Below are positions 24,867 to 32,649 of a stretch of DNA of 64,000 nucleotides, in pieces. The notes under the pieces were generated by a model. That model worked only from the letters and a program-made list of their open reading frames with translations. It had not been told where the DNA came from and made no database searches. A program made the position numbers and the translations under genes. The DNA is from Egicoccus sp. AB-alg2 (GTDB lineage Bacteria > Actinomycetota > Nitriliruptoria > Nitriliruptorales > Nitriliruptoraceae), in the NCBI RefSeq assembly GCF_041821065.1, contig NZ_JBGUAX010000011.1, positions 1 to 64,000 on the forward strand. The letters run 5' to 3'. The stretch's first letter is position 1; the number at the start of each line of letters is the position of its first letter.

Positions 24867-26360
24867 TCAGTTCCCGGAACGGTTGCGCAGCCAGCCGATC
24901 GCCTTGCCCTTCTTCGTTCGCTCGTCGACGGTCGGGTCCCCACCGCTGTCCGGGACCGGCGCGGGCGCCGGTTCGGCGGCGATGTGCAGCGGGTGGCGCA
25001 CCTCGGCCGTACGACCCTGCGCGTCGGTCACCCGCAACAGCAGGTCCGCCGTCCAGTCACCGTGATGGAAGGTGAAGGAGGCCCTCCCGTCGGCGCTCTC
25101 GGCGAGCTTGGTGTTCACCCTCGCGTCCCACCACTCCCACTTGACGATGTCACCGGTGGACTGGGAGCCGTCGAACTCGACCTCGTCACCGGCCACTGGC
25201 GCCTGCGGCGACCAGGTGAAGGACGCGGTCGGGGCGGGCGCCGGCGTCGGGGCGGGCGTCGGCGTCGGAGCGGGCGTCGGCGTGGGCGTGGGAGCGGGCG
25301 ACGACGTGACGGCGGTGTGGCCGTACCCGGTGACGGCCGGGTTGCGCGGCACGAACTGGTCGCAGCGCGAGGTGCCGTTGAAGTCCGGGTCGACCGGGTG
25401 GCGGTTCAGCCCCCCGTCCTGGACGCCGTTGCCGCCGTCGTAGTTGTCGATGGCACTGGCGGAAGCGAACGCCACGTTGTCCCGAGCGACGTTGTTGGTG
25501 CCCGTGATCCGGTAGCTGCGCAGACTGCCGTAGTTGCCCTTGGTCTTACCGACGATGTTGCGCTCGATCAGGTTGTCCCTCGACCCACCGGAGATCAGCA
25601 GGTTCTGGGCCGCGTCGTAGAGCGTGTTGCGACGCACCACGACGTTGGCAGCGCCCCCGTCGGCGCCCGGAGGGCCGAGCTTGACGTTCTCGCCGTTCGG
25701 CGCACCGTAGAAGAGGTTCCCCTCGATGACGCCGGCCCCGGCCGAGAGCCCCGTGTTGACGTAGAGGTTGTGGTTCTGGTTGAGACCGTTGCTCGCGGCG
25801 GTGTCCCGGATGCAGCTGCGCTCCAGCCGCCAACGCGCAGGTTGGCCCTGACGATCGCCGGCGATGAGCATCCCGGCGAAGGAGTGTGCGTTGGAGATCT
25901 CGGCGTTCCGAACCACCCAATCCGTGCCGTTGGTGACCTTGACCATGTGCTCGTTGCTGGAGCCGGTCGCGTGGTCCCAGGTCACGTTGATGCCGTCGAG
26001 CACCCAGTGCGAGCCGCCGTTGAGCCACAGCAGGCCCCGCACGACCGGACGCTCACCGGCATAGGCGACGATCCGGGTGGGCGCGCTCGCCGTCGAGTTG
26101 GGAAGCGAGACGCTACGCAGACGCTCCCGGTACTCGCCACCCCGGACATAGAGGGTGTCACCGGGTCGCAGCTGGCTCAACGCGTGGCCGAGCGTGCCGA
26201 AGGGGCGTTCGAGGGTGCCAGGGTTGCTGTTCGACGCTCCTGGGGCGACGTAGAGCGCCCGCTCCTGCGCCGAGACCGGCGTTACCGTGGCCACGAGGAG
26301 CGCCAGCATGACCGAGAGCAGCACTGCCCGGCGGAGAAGCCGGCGGGAGGGGTGTTTCAT
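24867..26360 (-). CDS. Secreted parallel beta-helix protein with Pro/Thr linker and PKD-like domain
   Basis: A 497-aa exported protein. A signal peptide spans about residues 1-32 (LLSVMLALLVATVTPVSAQ). The beta-helix part (about 35-345) begins LYVAPGASNSNPGTLERPFG and includes DTLYVRGGEYRERLRSVSLP, SNEHMVKVTNGTDWVVRNAE, LYVNTGLSAGAGVIEGNLFY and NGENVKLGPPGADGGAANVV. A proline/threonine/alanine linker of about 27 residues follows, then a PKD/Ig-like domain (about 375-460; PVAGDEVEFDGSQSTGDIVK, with KWEWWD after). It is highly similar to the beta-helix lipoprotein at 22301..23491. The ATG at 26360 has AGGTGG upstream. It may bind or cleave the locus' own polymer; no catalytic motif is certain. 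Confidence 0.85.
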   Translation of the reverse strand: MKHPSRRLLRRAVLLSVMLALLVATVTPVSAQERALYVAPGASNSNPGTLERPFGTLGHALSQLRPGDTLYVRGGEYRERLRSVSLPNSTASAPTRIVAYAGERPVVRGLLWLNGGSHWVLDGINVTWDHATGSSNEHMVKVTNGTDWVVRNAEISNAHSFAGMLIAGDRQGQPARWRLERSCIRDTAASNGLNQNHNLYVNTGLSAGAGVIEGNLFYGAPNGENVKLGPPGADGGAANVVVRRNTLYDAAQNLLISGGSRDNLIERNIVGKTKGNYGSLRSYRITGTNNVARDNVAFASASAIDNYDGGNGVQDGGLNRHPVDPDFNGTSRCDQFVPRNPAVTGYGHTAVTSSPAPTPTPTPAPTPTPAPTPAPAPTASFTWSPQAPVAGDEVEFDGSQSTGDIVKWEWWDARVNTKLAESADGRASFTFHHGDWTADLLLRVTDAQGRTAEVRHPLHIAAEPAPAPVPDSGGDPTVDERTKKGKAIGWLRNRSGN

Positions 26361-26865
26361 GAGGGACCACCTGTTCGGAGAAGCCGCGAGAAACGGAAAG
26401 CTGGCGCGGAGGCTTTCGGACATTTGTCCCGGCTTCCAGATCCTCTTTCATCGGCGCACTCGACGGAATTGCGGCTGAATTGACGTCTCGTGCGGGCAAG
26501 CGCACGTCATGCACCCGGGACAGACGTCCCATGTACGCAGGCGCAACTCGCGGCCAACTTGTGACGCCGCGCGATTCGCGCACCCGTCGCGGTGGAAACT
26601 GCGGGCCGGGAACTTCCCGCCACCCGCCCGATCGGGGCGTTCCATCCGATTTTCGCGGCCCCGACGCCGCCGTCGCCTTCCCGCCGAGCACGCGGGTGGC
26701 CATCGCTCCCGGGTTTCGCGAGCCACACGCGCGTTCAGGGCATCGCCCGGCTCCGCTCTCCCACCTCGGCCGTCACCGAGAAGGGTCGGCTTCGACCGTC
26801 ACCTGCGGCCCGACCGACCGTTCGTGGCTCGTGCGGAGGGCCGATCCGTCGGCGCACCGCGCCGT
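26361..26865 (-). other. 505-bp non-coding stretch upstream of the beta-helix gene
   Basis: No convincing gene is present; the short open frames here are Arg-rich and lack recognisable content. The local composition is less GC-biased than the flanks, and the stretch probably holds the promoter and 5' leader of the beta-helix gene. It includes one clear imperfect inverted repeat at 26481..26509. I recognised no known riboswitch consensus. Confidence 0.6.
26481..26509. repeat. Inverted repeat with 3-nt bulge (TGACGT...CGCACGTCA)
   Basis: TGACGT-ctc-GTGCG and CGCACGTCA pair over 9-11 bp around a 6-nt GGCAAG loop, with a 3-nt bulge on one arm. It lies about 120 nt upstream of the beta-helix start. 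It could be an operator or a leader hairpin. Confidence 0.5.
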
Positions 26866-27837
26866 TCACACACCGACGCGCACCCGATAGCCGTATCGCC
26901 ACATCAGCGGCAGGGTGAGCGCGTCGACGGTGAGGCGGTGACGGACCGGCAGCGACCGCCGCCACTCGTCGTCGGACCGGATCCTGGTGACGCCGTGCCG
27001 GAGGCGATCGGGATTCCCGGAGACGGTGTGGTTGGGTCCCAAGCGCGCTTCGTGCGAGGACACCAGTGGCAGGGAGCCCGCCGGGAGCCCCAGCCGCTCG
27101 AGCGCGGCGAGCAACTCCCGTCCGGGAGCGGCGACGAGGTCCTCGTATCGCAGCCGTACCACGTCGTCGGACGGCTCGCGCCAATAGGCCTCGACCGCGA
27201 GGTTCCAGACCAGCCACCGGGCGGAGCTCGCCGCTGGGGACCGGTACATCTCGAGATGCTGGTCGGGACGGTCGATCAACTGCTTGCGGCGCAGCCAGGA
27301 ATGAGCGACGGCGCGCGGGTCGCGAACGAGGTGCAGAACGCGCAGATCGACGGCGGAGGAGGCGTCGAGGAGGAGGCCGTAGGAGGGCCACTTCGACGAG
27401 TCGATGATGACCGCGGCGCCGGTGACGGTCGCGATCGCGCGGTACACACGGTCGAGGCTTCGCCGGAAGGTCTCCGCCTCGGCCAGTCGTCGCTCGCGCG
27501 AGGCGGGCCAGGCCAAACCAGCCATCCGGCGCGTCCGCGTCGTGTCGGTCGCCGCCGCGCGCATCCAGTCGGCGTCCACGCCCTCGGGGTACGCGGTCGC
27601 GATGACGGCCGACCAGAGCGGGCAATCGTGGAAACGGCGACCGCATCCACAGAGTGTGTTGTCGTGCCAGACGTAGTCCCACAGGTAGTACAGCTCACCT
27701 GCGTGGAAGTACCCAGGCAACTCACCCATCAAGTTCGCCGCGAGCGTGCTGCCACTCCGCTGCCAACCGGCGATGTAGAGCACCTTGACTGCCGACCCGA
27801 CCGCGGTCGGCCGCGCATCATCGGGAAGTGGTGTCAC
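26866..27837 (-). CDS. PAPS-dependent sulfotransferase family protein
   Basis: A 323-aa sulfotransferase. The 5'-phosphosulfate loop is LYIAGWQRSGSTLAANLMGE (about residues 20-39). The 3'-phosphate motif is HLVRDPRAVAHSWLRRK (about 168-184), with the conserved Arg and Ser of RDPRxxxxS. A Cys-rich stretch, CGCGRRFHDCPLW (about 63-75), is typical of a bacterial subgroup. It transfers sulfate from PAPS to a hydroxyl, here probably of the locus' glycan or glycolipid; the acceptor is inferred from context. The GTG at 27837 has GGGGGGAGGG upstream. It lies 25 nt downstream of the formyltransferase-like gene. Confidence 0.87.
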   Translation of the reverse strand: MTPLPDDARPTAVGSAVKVLYIAGWQRSGSTLAANLMGELPGYFHAGELYYLWDYVWHDNTLCGCGRRFHDCPLWSAVIATAYPEGVDADWMRAAATDTTRTRRMAGLAWPASRERRLAEAETFRRSLDRVYRAIATVTGAAVIIDSSKWPSYGLLLDASSAVDLRVLHLVRDPRAVAHSWLRRKQLIDRPDQHLEMYRSPAASSARWLVWNLAVEAYWREPSDDVVRLRYEDLVAAPGRELLAALERLGLPAGSLPLVSSHEARLGPNHTVSGNPDRLRHGVTRIRSDDEWRRSLPVRHRLTVDALTLPLMWRYGYRVRVGV

Positions 27838-27862
27838 CGTCGTCCCTCCCCCCTGACCGCAC

Positions 27863-28738
27863 TCAGGTGAGCCGGTTGCCCCGGCTCCCGACGGAGCCCT
27901 GCCTCAGGGCGAGTTCAGAAGCTGCGGGGAAGAACCGGGTCGTCTCCGCGACGCGGTGCGGGGGCCGACGGCGGAGGATCGATCTCGACGCCCACGACCG
28001 TATGTCCTTCCACAGGGTGCGATCATCCAGCCGGTACAACCGGCCCTTCGTGGTCTGCGAGGTCCCGAGCGCGGGTGCCCCTTCCTCGACGGTGTGCAGG
28101 TACTCGACCAGGACGCGGGCGCCGAGCTGCGCGCACTTCACGCCCAGACTGACCTCGTCGTCGGCGGCGGTCATGGCGGGACGGACGTATGCCAGAACCG
28201 GCCCGGTGTCGACGCCGGCGTCCACGCGGTGGATGGTCATGCCGACGTGGTCGTAGTCGCCGTGCAACAGGGCGTGGAAGAGCGTGTGTTCGCCCCGGTA
28301 CTGCGGCGCCACCCCGAAATGCAGGTTGACCGTGCCGTGCTTCGGGATCGCCAGCAGGTCCGGCGGCAGGATGGGCGCGCCGGACAAGACCAGCACGTCG
28401 GGTGCCAGGGCGGCGAGGATGTCGGCCGTCCGCCCGGTCCGTAGATCCCTGGCCGGCACGGCCAGGTGCGGCGGAAGGTCGAGCGAGTCGGCCGTGTCGC
28501 CGTACAGCAGTTGGACGGCGCGCCGTTCGTGTCGACGATCACGGACATCGTTCGAGACGCGGCGCAGGATCTTCGCGGCCCCGCGGAGCGGATGTTTGGA
28601 CCAGACACGAAGTTGCTGCAGGCTGCTGGATCCTTGCCACCAGGGACGCAGAATGATCGCCTCGGGAAACGTGCGTCGCACCACGTCGAGGATGTACCGG
28701 TTCTTCGCCCGGCAGGAACTGATGACGACCACCCTCAC
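27863..28738 (-). CDS. Formyltransferase-like protein (putative sugar N-formyltransferase), paralogue
   Basis: A 291-aa formyl-transferase-fold protein closely similar to the one at 68..898. The shared core is GTVNLHFGVAPQYRGEHTLF (Asn and His of the catalytic set) with HRVDAGVDTGPVLA (the Asp). As in the paralogue, the Fmt C-terminal tRNA-binding domain is absent; instead both end with a KGRLYRLDD-like segment. The GTG at 28738 is chosen because GGGAGGAG lies 6 nt upstream and VVVISSCRAKNRYI matches the paralogue's N-terminus. It is the first gene of the second leftward polysaccharide group, ahead of the sulfotransferase, which favours an amino-sugar acceptor. Confidence 0.83.
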   Translation of the reverse strand: MRVVVISSCRAKNRYILDVVRRTFPEAIILRPWWQGSSSLQQLRVWSKHPLRGAAKILRRVSNDVRDRRHERRAVQLLYGDTADSLDLPPHLAVPARDLRTGRTADILAALAPDVLVLSGAPILPPDLLAIPKHGTVNLHFGVAPQYRGEHTLFHALLHGDYDHVGMTIHRVDAGVDTGPVLAYVRPAMTAADDEVSLGVKCAQLGARVLVEYLHTVEEGAPALGTSQTTKGRLYRLDDRTLWKDIRSWASRSILRRRPPHRVAETTRFFPAASELALRQGSVGSRGNRLT

Positions 28739-29426
28739 GCAACTCCTCCCCACGTCGAGAGGCTGGGTGGCTCGTCGAAGGACGTCCGGTGAAGCCACGT
28801 TCGAACCGGCGTCGTTCGCGCGAACTCCCCAGAGAGGACGGGGTCCGGACGATCGATGGGAGGCGACGCGACCGCGGCCGCTGCAGCAGTGATGCTTCGT
28901 GCCGGACGCGGCGATGTTGCGCCCACTACCACCGTCGTCAACACGGCACTCGACACCAGCCCTGTCTGCGCGACGCTCTTCGCGTGGAGGTCGAACAGCG
29001 GCAGGTCCTCTTGTCCTTGGACGGGCGACGGAAGCCGGATGTCCATATGGCATGTCCCCCGCGTACATGTCGAACGAAACCTAAAGAATGGGTCGGCCAC
29101 GAAGGACGGGCAGGCGTCCTGCGAGTTGCACGGAGGAAACCGTCCTTGCTCACCCTCACCCGCGGCCGCTTCGGACCGTTCGGTTGGGCGGACCGGTCAC
29201 GGCGGCAGGCTGCCGAGTGGCCCCGGCACCACGGCGGCTGCATCCGCGGCGGGGGCGAAGCCGGGCCCGCTCCAGCATCGCGCACGAGTAGCCAGAAGGC
29301 CCGCTACATCCGGGCCGCTCCCGGCCGCGGGCACCCGCCTCGTCGGGACGCCTTGCGACGTCGAATCGGCAGCGAACGGGAACCGCCCCCGACCACGTGC
29401 GCAGGTCAGGGGCGGTTCCTCGCGAG
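28739..29426. other. 688-bp stretch upstream of the formyltransferase operon, no convincing gene
   Basis: Several frames stay open, but none has recognisable content. One leftward frame (ATG at 29046, 103 codons) ends in a TGA that overlaps the formyltransferase GTG, as real coupled genes do here. It has a weak ribosome-binding site, and about 73% of its codons end in G or C by hand count, which looks low for this window. I treat it as unproven. The stretch probably carries the promoter of the leftward operon. Confidence 0.5.
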
Positions 29427-29497
29427 AGGCGGGGACGGGAATCGAACCCGTGATAAGGGATTTGCAGTCCCCTGCCTTACCACTTGGCTACCCCGCC
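29427..29497 (-). tRNA. tRNA-Cys (anticodon GCA)
   Basis: A 71-nt cloverleaf on the minus strand: acceptor GGCGGGG/CCCCGCC, D-arm GCC..GGC, anticodon arm GGGGA-CTGCAAA-TCCCT (U33 and anticodon GCA), T-arm ACGGG-TTCGATT-CCCGT. CCA is not encoded. Confidence 0.95.
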
Positions 29498-29567
29498 GGG
29501 GCGGGCGCAGGGTAGCGCCCGCGTGCCACGGCGACACATCGGCCCTCGCCGACACGGCGGGCCGCGG

Positions 29568-29942
29568 TCACCAGCCGGCATGGTCCTCGGCCAGGACCCG
29601 CAGCGGCCCCTTGCCCCTGCTGCTGCCGAGCCACCAGGCGGCCCCGACCGCCCCGGCCCACACCAGCAGCCCCAGCGTCGGACCCGGCCGGCTCCACGCC
29701 TCGTTCACCTCACGGGGATCGACGTGCTGCCACGGTCCAGGACGGCTCACCTCGATGGTCGTCCGCGCGTCGAGGCGCGCTGCCCTGCCGTCCACGACGC
29801 GCCGCCAGTCCGCGTCGACCGACCACGTCGAGGGCAGGCTCGAGGTGTCGTCGCGTGCCGCCTGCACGCTGGGGCCGGTCATCGCCCGCCACGCCCGACG
29901 GGACGCGACGCGCACCGCCGTCCGTTGCCAGCTCGTCGCCAC
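29568..29942 (-). CDS. Hypothetical protein with C-terminal membrane helix
   Basis: A 124-aa protein with no recognised family. The N-terminal 85 residues are Arg/Asp-rich and soluble-looking. One transmembrane helix, PTLGLLVWAGAVGAAWWLGS, lies near the C-terminus (about residues 90-110), followed by a short basic tail, suggesting a tail-anchored topology. The GTG at 29942 has GGAG upstream. It follows rsgA by 40 nt on the same strand and may be co-transcribed. It could also be a lineage-specific membrane protein of no related function. Confidence 0.55.
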   Translation of the reverse strand: MATSWQRTAVRVASRRAWRAMTGPSVQAARDDTSSLPSTWSVDADWRRVVDGRAARLDARTTIEVSRPGPWQHVDPREVNEAWSRPGPTLGLLVWAGAVGAAWWLGSSRGKGPLRVLAEDHAGW

Positions 29943-29982
29943 CTCGCGCTCCTGGTCGGTCCTGCCGTGCGGCGTGGGGAGG

Positions 29983-30987
29983 TCAGGCCGCCTCGCGCAG
30001 CGCCGCGAGCAGGCGACGATAGCTGTCGAGCCGCGCCGGATGGATGCTGGCACCTTCCAGCGTGCAGCCGGGCTCGCCCTCGTGGATGCAGTCGTCGAGC
30101 TCGCAGTCCAGCGCTGCCAGCTCCGGGAAGTGCCCGGCGAGCTCGGTCGGCCGCAGCGTCCCCAGCCCGAACGAGCGCACCCCCGGCGTGTCCACCAACC
30201 ACGCGTCCAGCGCCGGGATCCGCATCGCCCGCGCCGCGACGGTGGTGTGGCGACCCCCGAAGCGGCCGATCTCGCCGACCTCGCGGCCCGCCTCGGGCAC
30301 CAACCGATTGAACAGCGAGGTCTTGCCGACCCCGGAGTGGCCGGTAAACGCCGTCCAACAGCCGGTCAGCGGGTGCGCGAACTCGTCGATCCCCTCGCCC
30401 GTGCGGGCCGAGGTCACCCACACGCCGACGCCGATGGCCTCGTAGCGCGCCGCGACCTGCTCGACCTCGCCGCGGTCGGCGACGAGGTCGACCTTGTTGA
30501 TGCACACCGCGGTGTCCAGCCCGCCGACGGACGCGGACACCATGACCCGGTCGAGGAAGCGCGTGCCGACGTCGAGGTAGTCCGCCGCCAGCACGACCGC
30601 GACCGTGTCGGCGTTGGCGACGACGACGCGTTCGTCGTCCAGCGCATCGTCGGCGGTCCGCAGCAGCACGGTGCGGCGCCCGAGCAGCTCGACGATGCGG
30701 GCCTCGTCCGTCTCGTGGCGCGGCGGGCGGACCCGGACCCGGTCACCGACGGCCACCTTCGTGCCGCGCATCGCGCCGGAGAAGCGGGCCGGCAGCACCT
30801 CGCCCTCGTACAGCACCCGCACCTGGCCCTTGTCGACGGCGACGACGCGGCCCTCCGCGTAGTCCTCGAGGCGCTCCCTCGCCGCCTGCGACAGCGGGTC
30901 GGATCGGCGCCGCTGTGCGAGGAGGTGGTGATCCTCCTCCCACTCGTCCTCGAGCGCCTCGATGTCGATGCGTGGCATGCGCGGCAT
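29983..30987 (-). CDS. rsgA: Ribosome small-subunit-dependent GTPase A
   Basis: A 334-aa circularly permuted GTPase that checks late 30S subunit maturation. An OB-fold covers about residues 45-110. The permuted motifs follow in the order G4 (NKVD), G1 (GHSGVGKTSLFNRL, about 206-219), G2-like GGRHTT and G3 (DTPG). A C-terminal zinc site is formed by CELDDCIHEGEPGC (about 284-300). The N-terminus carries an extra 30-residue acidic extension. The ATG at 30987 is the first of two possible (30978 is the other). It diverges from tldD across 190 bp. Confidence 0.96.
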   Translation of the reverse strand: MPRMPRIDIEALEDEWEEDHHLLAQRRRSDPLSQAARERLEDYAEGRVVAVDKGQVRVLYEGEVLPARFSGAMRGTKVAVGDRVRVRPPRHETDEARIVELLGRRTVLLRTADDALDDERVVVANADTVAVVLAADYLDVGTRFLDRVMVSASVGGLDTAVCINKVDLVADRGEVEQVAARYEAIGVGVWVTSARTGEGIDEFAHPLTGCWTAFTGHSGVGKTSLFNRLVPEAGREVGEIGRFGGRHTTVAARAMRIPALDAWLVDTPGVRSFGLGTLRPTELAGHFPELAALDCELDDCIHEGEPGCTLEGASIHPARLDSYRRLLAALREAA

Positions 30988-31138
30988 CCTGCCAGCCGCA
31001 CGGCGAGCGGCCCACTTTCGCGCGCTCGCGCCCCAGCGCGCCGCGGGACGGCCGCAGCGGCGGGTGGCGGTCCGGCGTGCACCACCGGTACGGGGTGCGG
31101 GCGCCGGGCGGCAGGAGCCCCACGCGGACCAGAACGGG

Positions 31139-31144
31139 TAGCGT
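31139..31144 (+). promoter_or_regulatory. Candidate -10 hexamer (TAGCGT) for tldD
   Basis: TAGCGT fits TAnnnT and lies 34 nt upstream of the tldD GTG, with GGGAGGG between. No clear -35. Confidence 0.3.
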
Positions 31145-31178
31145 CCCGGGCCGATCGCCGACCGGGAGGGCCGTAGAC

Positions 31179-32645
31179 GTGCGCGACGCGAGCGCCGGGG
31201 ACGAGATGTACGACTACGCACGTGCGGCGGTCGAGGCCGCCCTGGCGGCCGGGGCGGCCTACGCCGACGCGCGGGTGGTGATCCGCCGTCACGAGCGGAT
31301 CGCGGCCCAGAACGGCGAGTTGGAATCCGTCACCCACGCCGAGGACGCCGGGGTCGGGGTGCGTGCGCTGGTGGGTTCGTCGTGGGGGTTCGCCGCCACG
31401 GGCGAGCTGACCGACGTGGCCGCGAAGAAGGCTGGTGCGGAGGCCACCGCCACGGCGAAGGCCTCGGCACTGGTGCCCGGCTCGGCGATCGAGCTCGCCG
31501 ACGTGCCGATCGCGCAGGACGTCTACGAGACGCCGCACGCGGAGAACCCGTTCGACGTGCCGCTCGCGGAGAAGGTCGAACTCGTCGTCGGCGTGACCCG
31601 CACGATGCACGGCGTCGAGGGCATCGGCGTGGCCACCGCACACCTCGGCTTCTGGGACACCGACAAGTGGTTCGTGTCCTCGCAGGGCCACCGCATCCAC
31701 CAGCATCTGGTCGAGGCGGGTGGCGGCATGGACGCCACCGCCGTCGGCGAGCAGGAGACCCAGCGCCGCAGCTACCCGCAGTCGTTCGGCCACTACGAGA
31801 CGGGCGGCTTCGAGGTCATCCGCCGCTTCGACCTGCCGGGCAACGCCCTGCGGGTCGCCGAGGAGGCGGTGCAGCTGCTGGACGCGGACGTGTGCCCCTC
31901 CGGCGAGATGGACCTGGTCCTGGAGTCCAGCCAGCTCGCGCTGCAGATCCACGAGTCGGTCGGTCACGCGATCGAGCTGGACCGGATCCTGGGCTGGGAG
32001 GCGGCGTTCGCCGGCACCAGCTTCCTGGACCTGCAGCAGCTGGGCAGCCTGCGCTACGGCTCGGAGCTGATGAACATCACCGCCGACGCCACCATCCCGG
32101 GGGCGCTGTCGACGTTCGGCTACGACGACGAGGGCACGCCGGCGAAGGCGGTCGACATCGTCCGCGAGGGCACCTGGGTCGGGGTCCTCTCCGGGCGTGA
32201 CACGGCGCATCTGGCGGGCCTCGAACCCGGCGGGATGGTGCGCGCCGACGGGTTCAACCGCCTGCCCATGGTGCGCATGACCAACGTCGGCCTGAAGCCG
32301 GGCGAAGGCACGCTCGATCAGATCATCGCCGACACCAAACACGGCGTGTACATGGCCACCAACCGTTCCTGGTCGATCGACGATCGCCGGCTGAACTTCC
32401 AGTTCGGCTGCGAGATCGGCTGGGAGATCGTCGACGGCAAGCTCGGCCGCATGGTGAAGAACCCGACCTACACCGGCATCACGCCGCGCTTCTGGGCTTC
32501 GCTGGACCGCCTGGCCGGCCCGGACGAGTGGGTGCCCTGGGGCGTGCCCAACTGCGGCAAGGGCCAACCGATGCAGGTCGGTCACACCGGCCACCCCGCC
32601 TCCCCCGGGCGGTTCCGCAACGTCCGCGTCGGCGTGAAGGGCTGA
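31179..32645 (+). CDS. tldD: Metalloprotease TldD
   Basis: A 488-aa TldD/PmbA-family zinc protease subunit. The active-site motif HESVGHAIELDRILG (HExxxH, about residues 258-263, first His near 258) is intact. The later DDEGTPAK and YMATNRSWSIDDRRLNFQF segments are typical of the C-terminal domain. TldD forms a heterodimer with TldE that degrades unfolded peptides or matures ribosomally made peptides. The GTG at 31179 has GGGAGGG at 31164-31170. The TldE gene starts 4 nt after its stop, so subunits are made together. Confidence 0.93.
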   Translation: MRDASAGDEMYDYARAAVEAALAAGAAYADARVVIRRHERIAAQNGELESVTHAEDAGVGVRALVGSSWGFAATGELTDVAAKKAGAEATATAKASALVPGSAIELADVPIAQDVYETPHAENPFDVPLAEKVELVVGVTRTMHGVEGIGVATAHLGFWDTDKWFVSSQGHRIHQHLVEAGGGMDATAVGEQETQRRSYPQSFGHYETGGFEVIRRFDLPGNALRVAEEAVQLLDADVCPSGEMDLVLESSQLALQIHESVGHAIELDRILGWEAAFAGTSFLDLQQLGSLRYGSELMNITADATIPGALSTFGYDDEGTPAKAVDIVREGTWVGVLSGRDTAHLAGLEPGGMVRADGFNRLPMVRMTNVGLKPGEGTLDQIIADTKHGVYMATNRSWSIDDRRLNFQFGCEIGWEIVDGKLGRMVKNPTYTGITPRFWASLDRLAGPDEWVPWGVPNCGKGQPMQVGHTGHPASPGRFRNVRVGVKG

Positions 32646-32649
32646 ACCG

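Noticed and set aside
25220-25300. G-rich tandem stretch considered as a regulatory repeat
   Set aside because: It encodes the Pro/Thr/Ala linker of the beta-helix protein on the minus strand; the pattern follows codon repeats.
26448-26728. Two short frames upstream of the beta-helix gene
   Set aside because: Overlapping each other in different frames, Arg-rich, no ribosome-binding site and no family resemblance.
28735-29046. 103-codon leftward frame whose TGA overlaps the formyltransferase start
   Set aside because: The overlap is suggestive, but the ribosome-binding site is weak, about 73% of codons end in G or C (low for this window), and no homologous content is recognised. Left as unproven.
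30915-31178. Upstream extension of the tldD frame over rsgA
   Set aside because: It would overlap the divergent rsgA gene; the GTG at 31179 has GGGAGGG and matches the TldD N-terminus.
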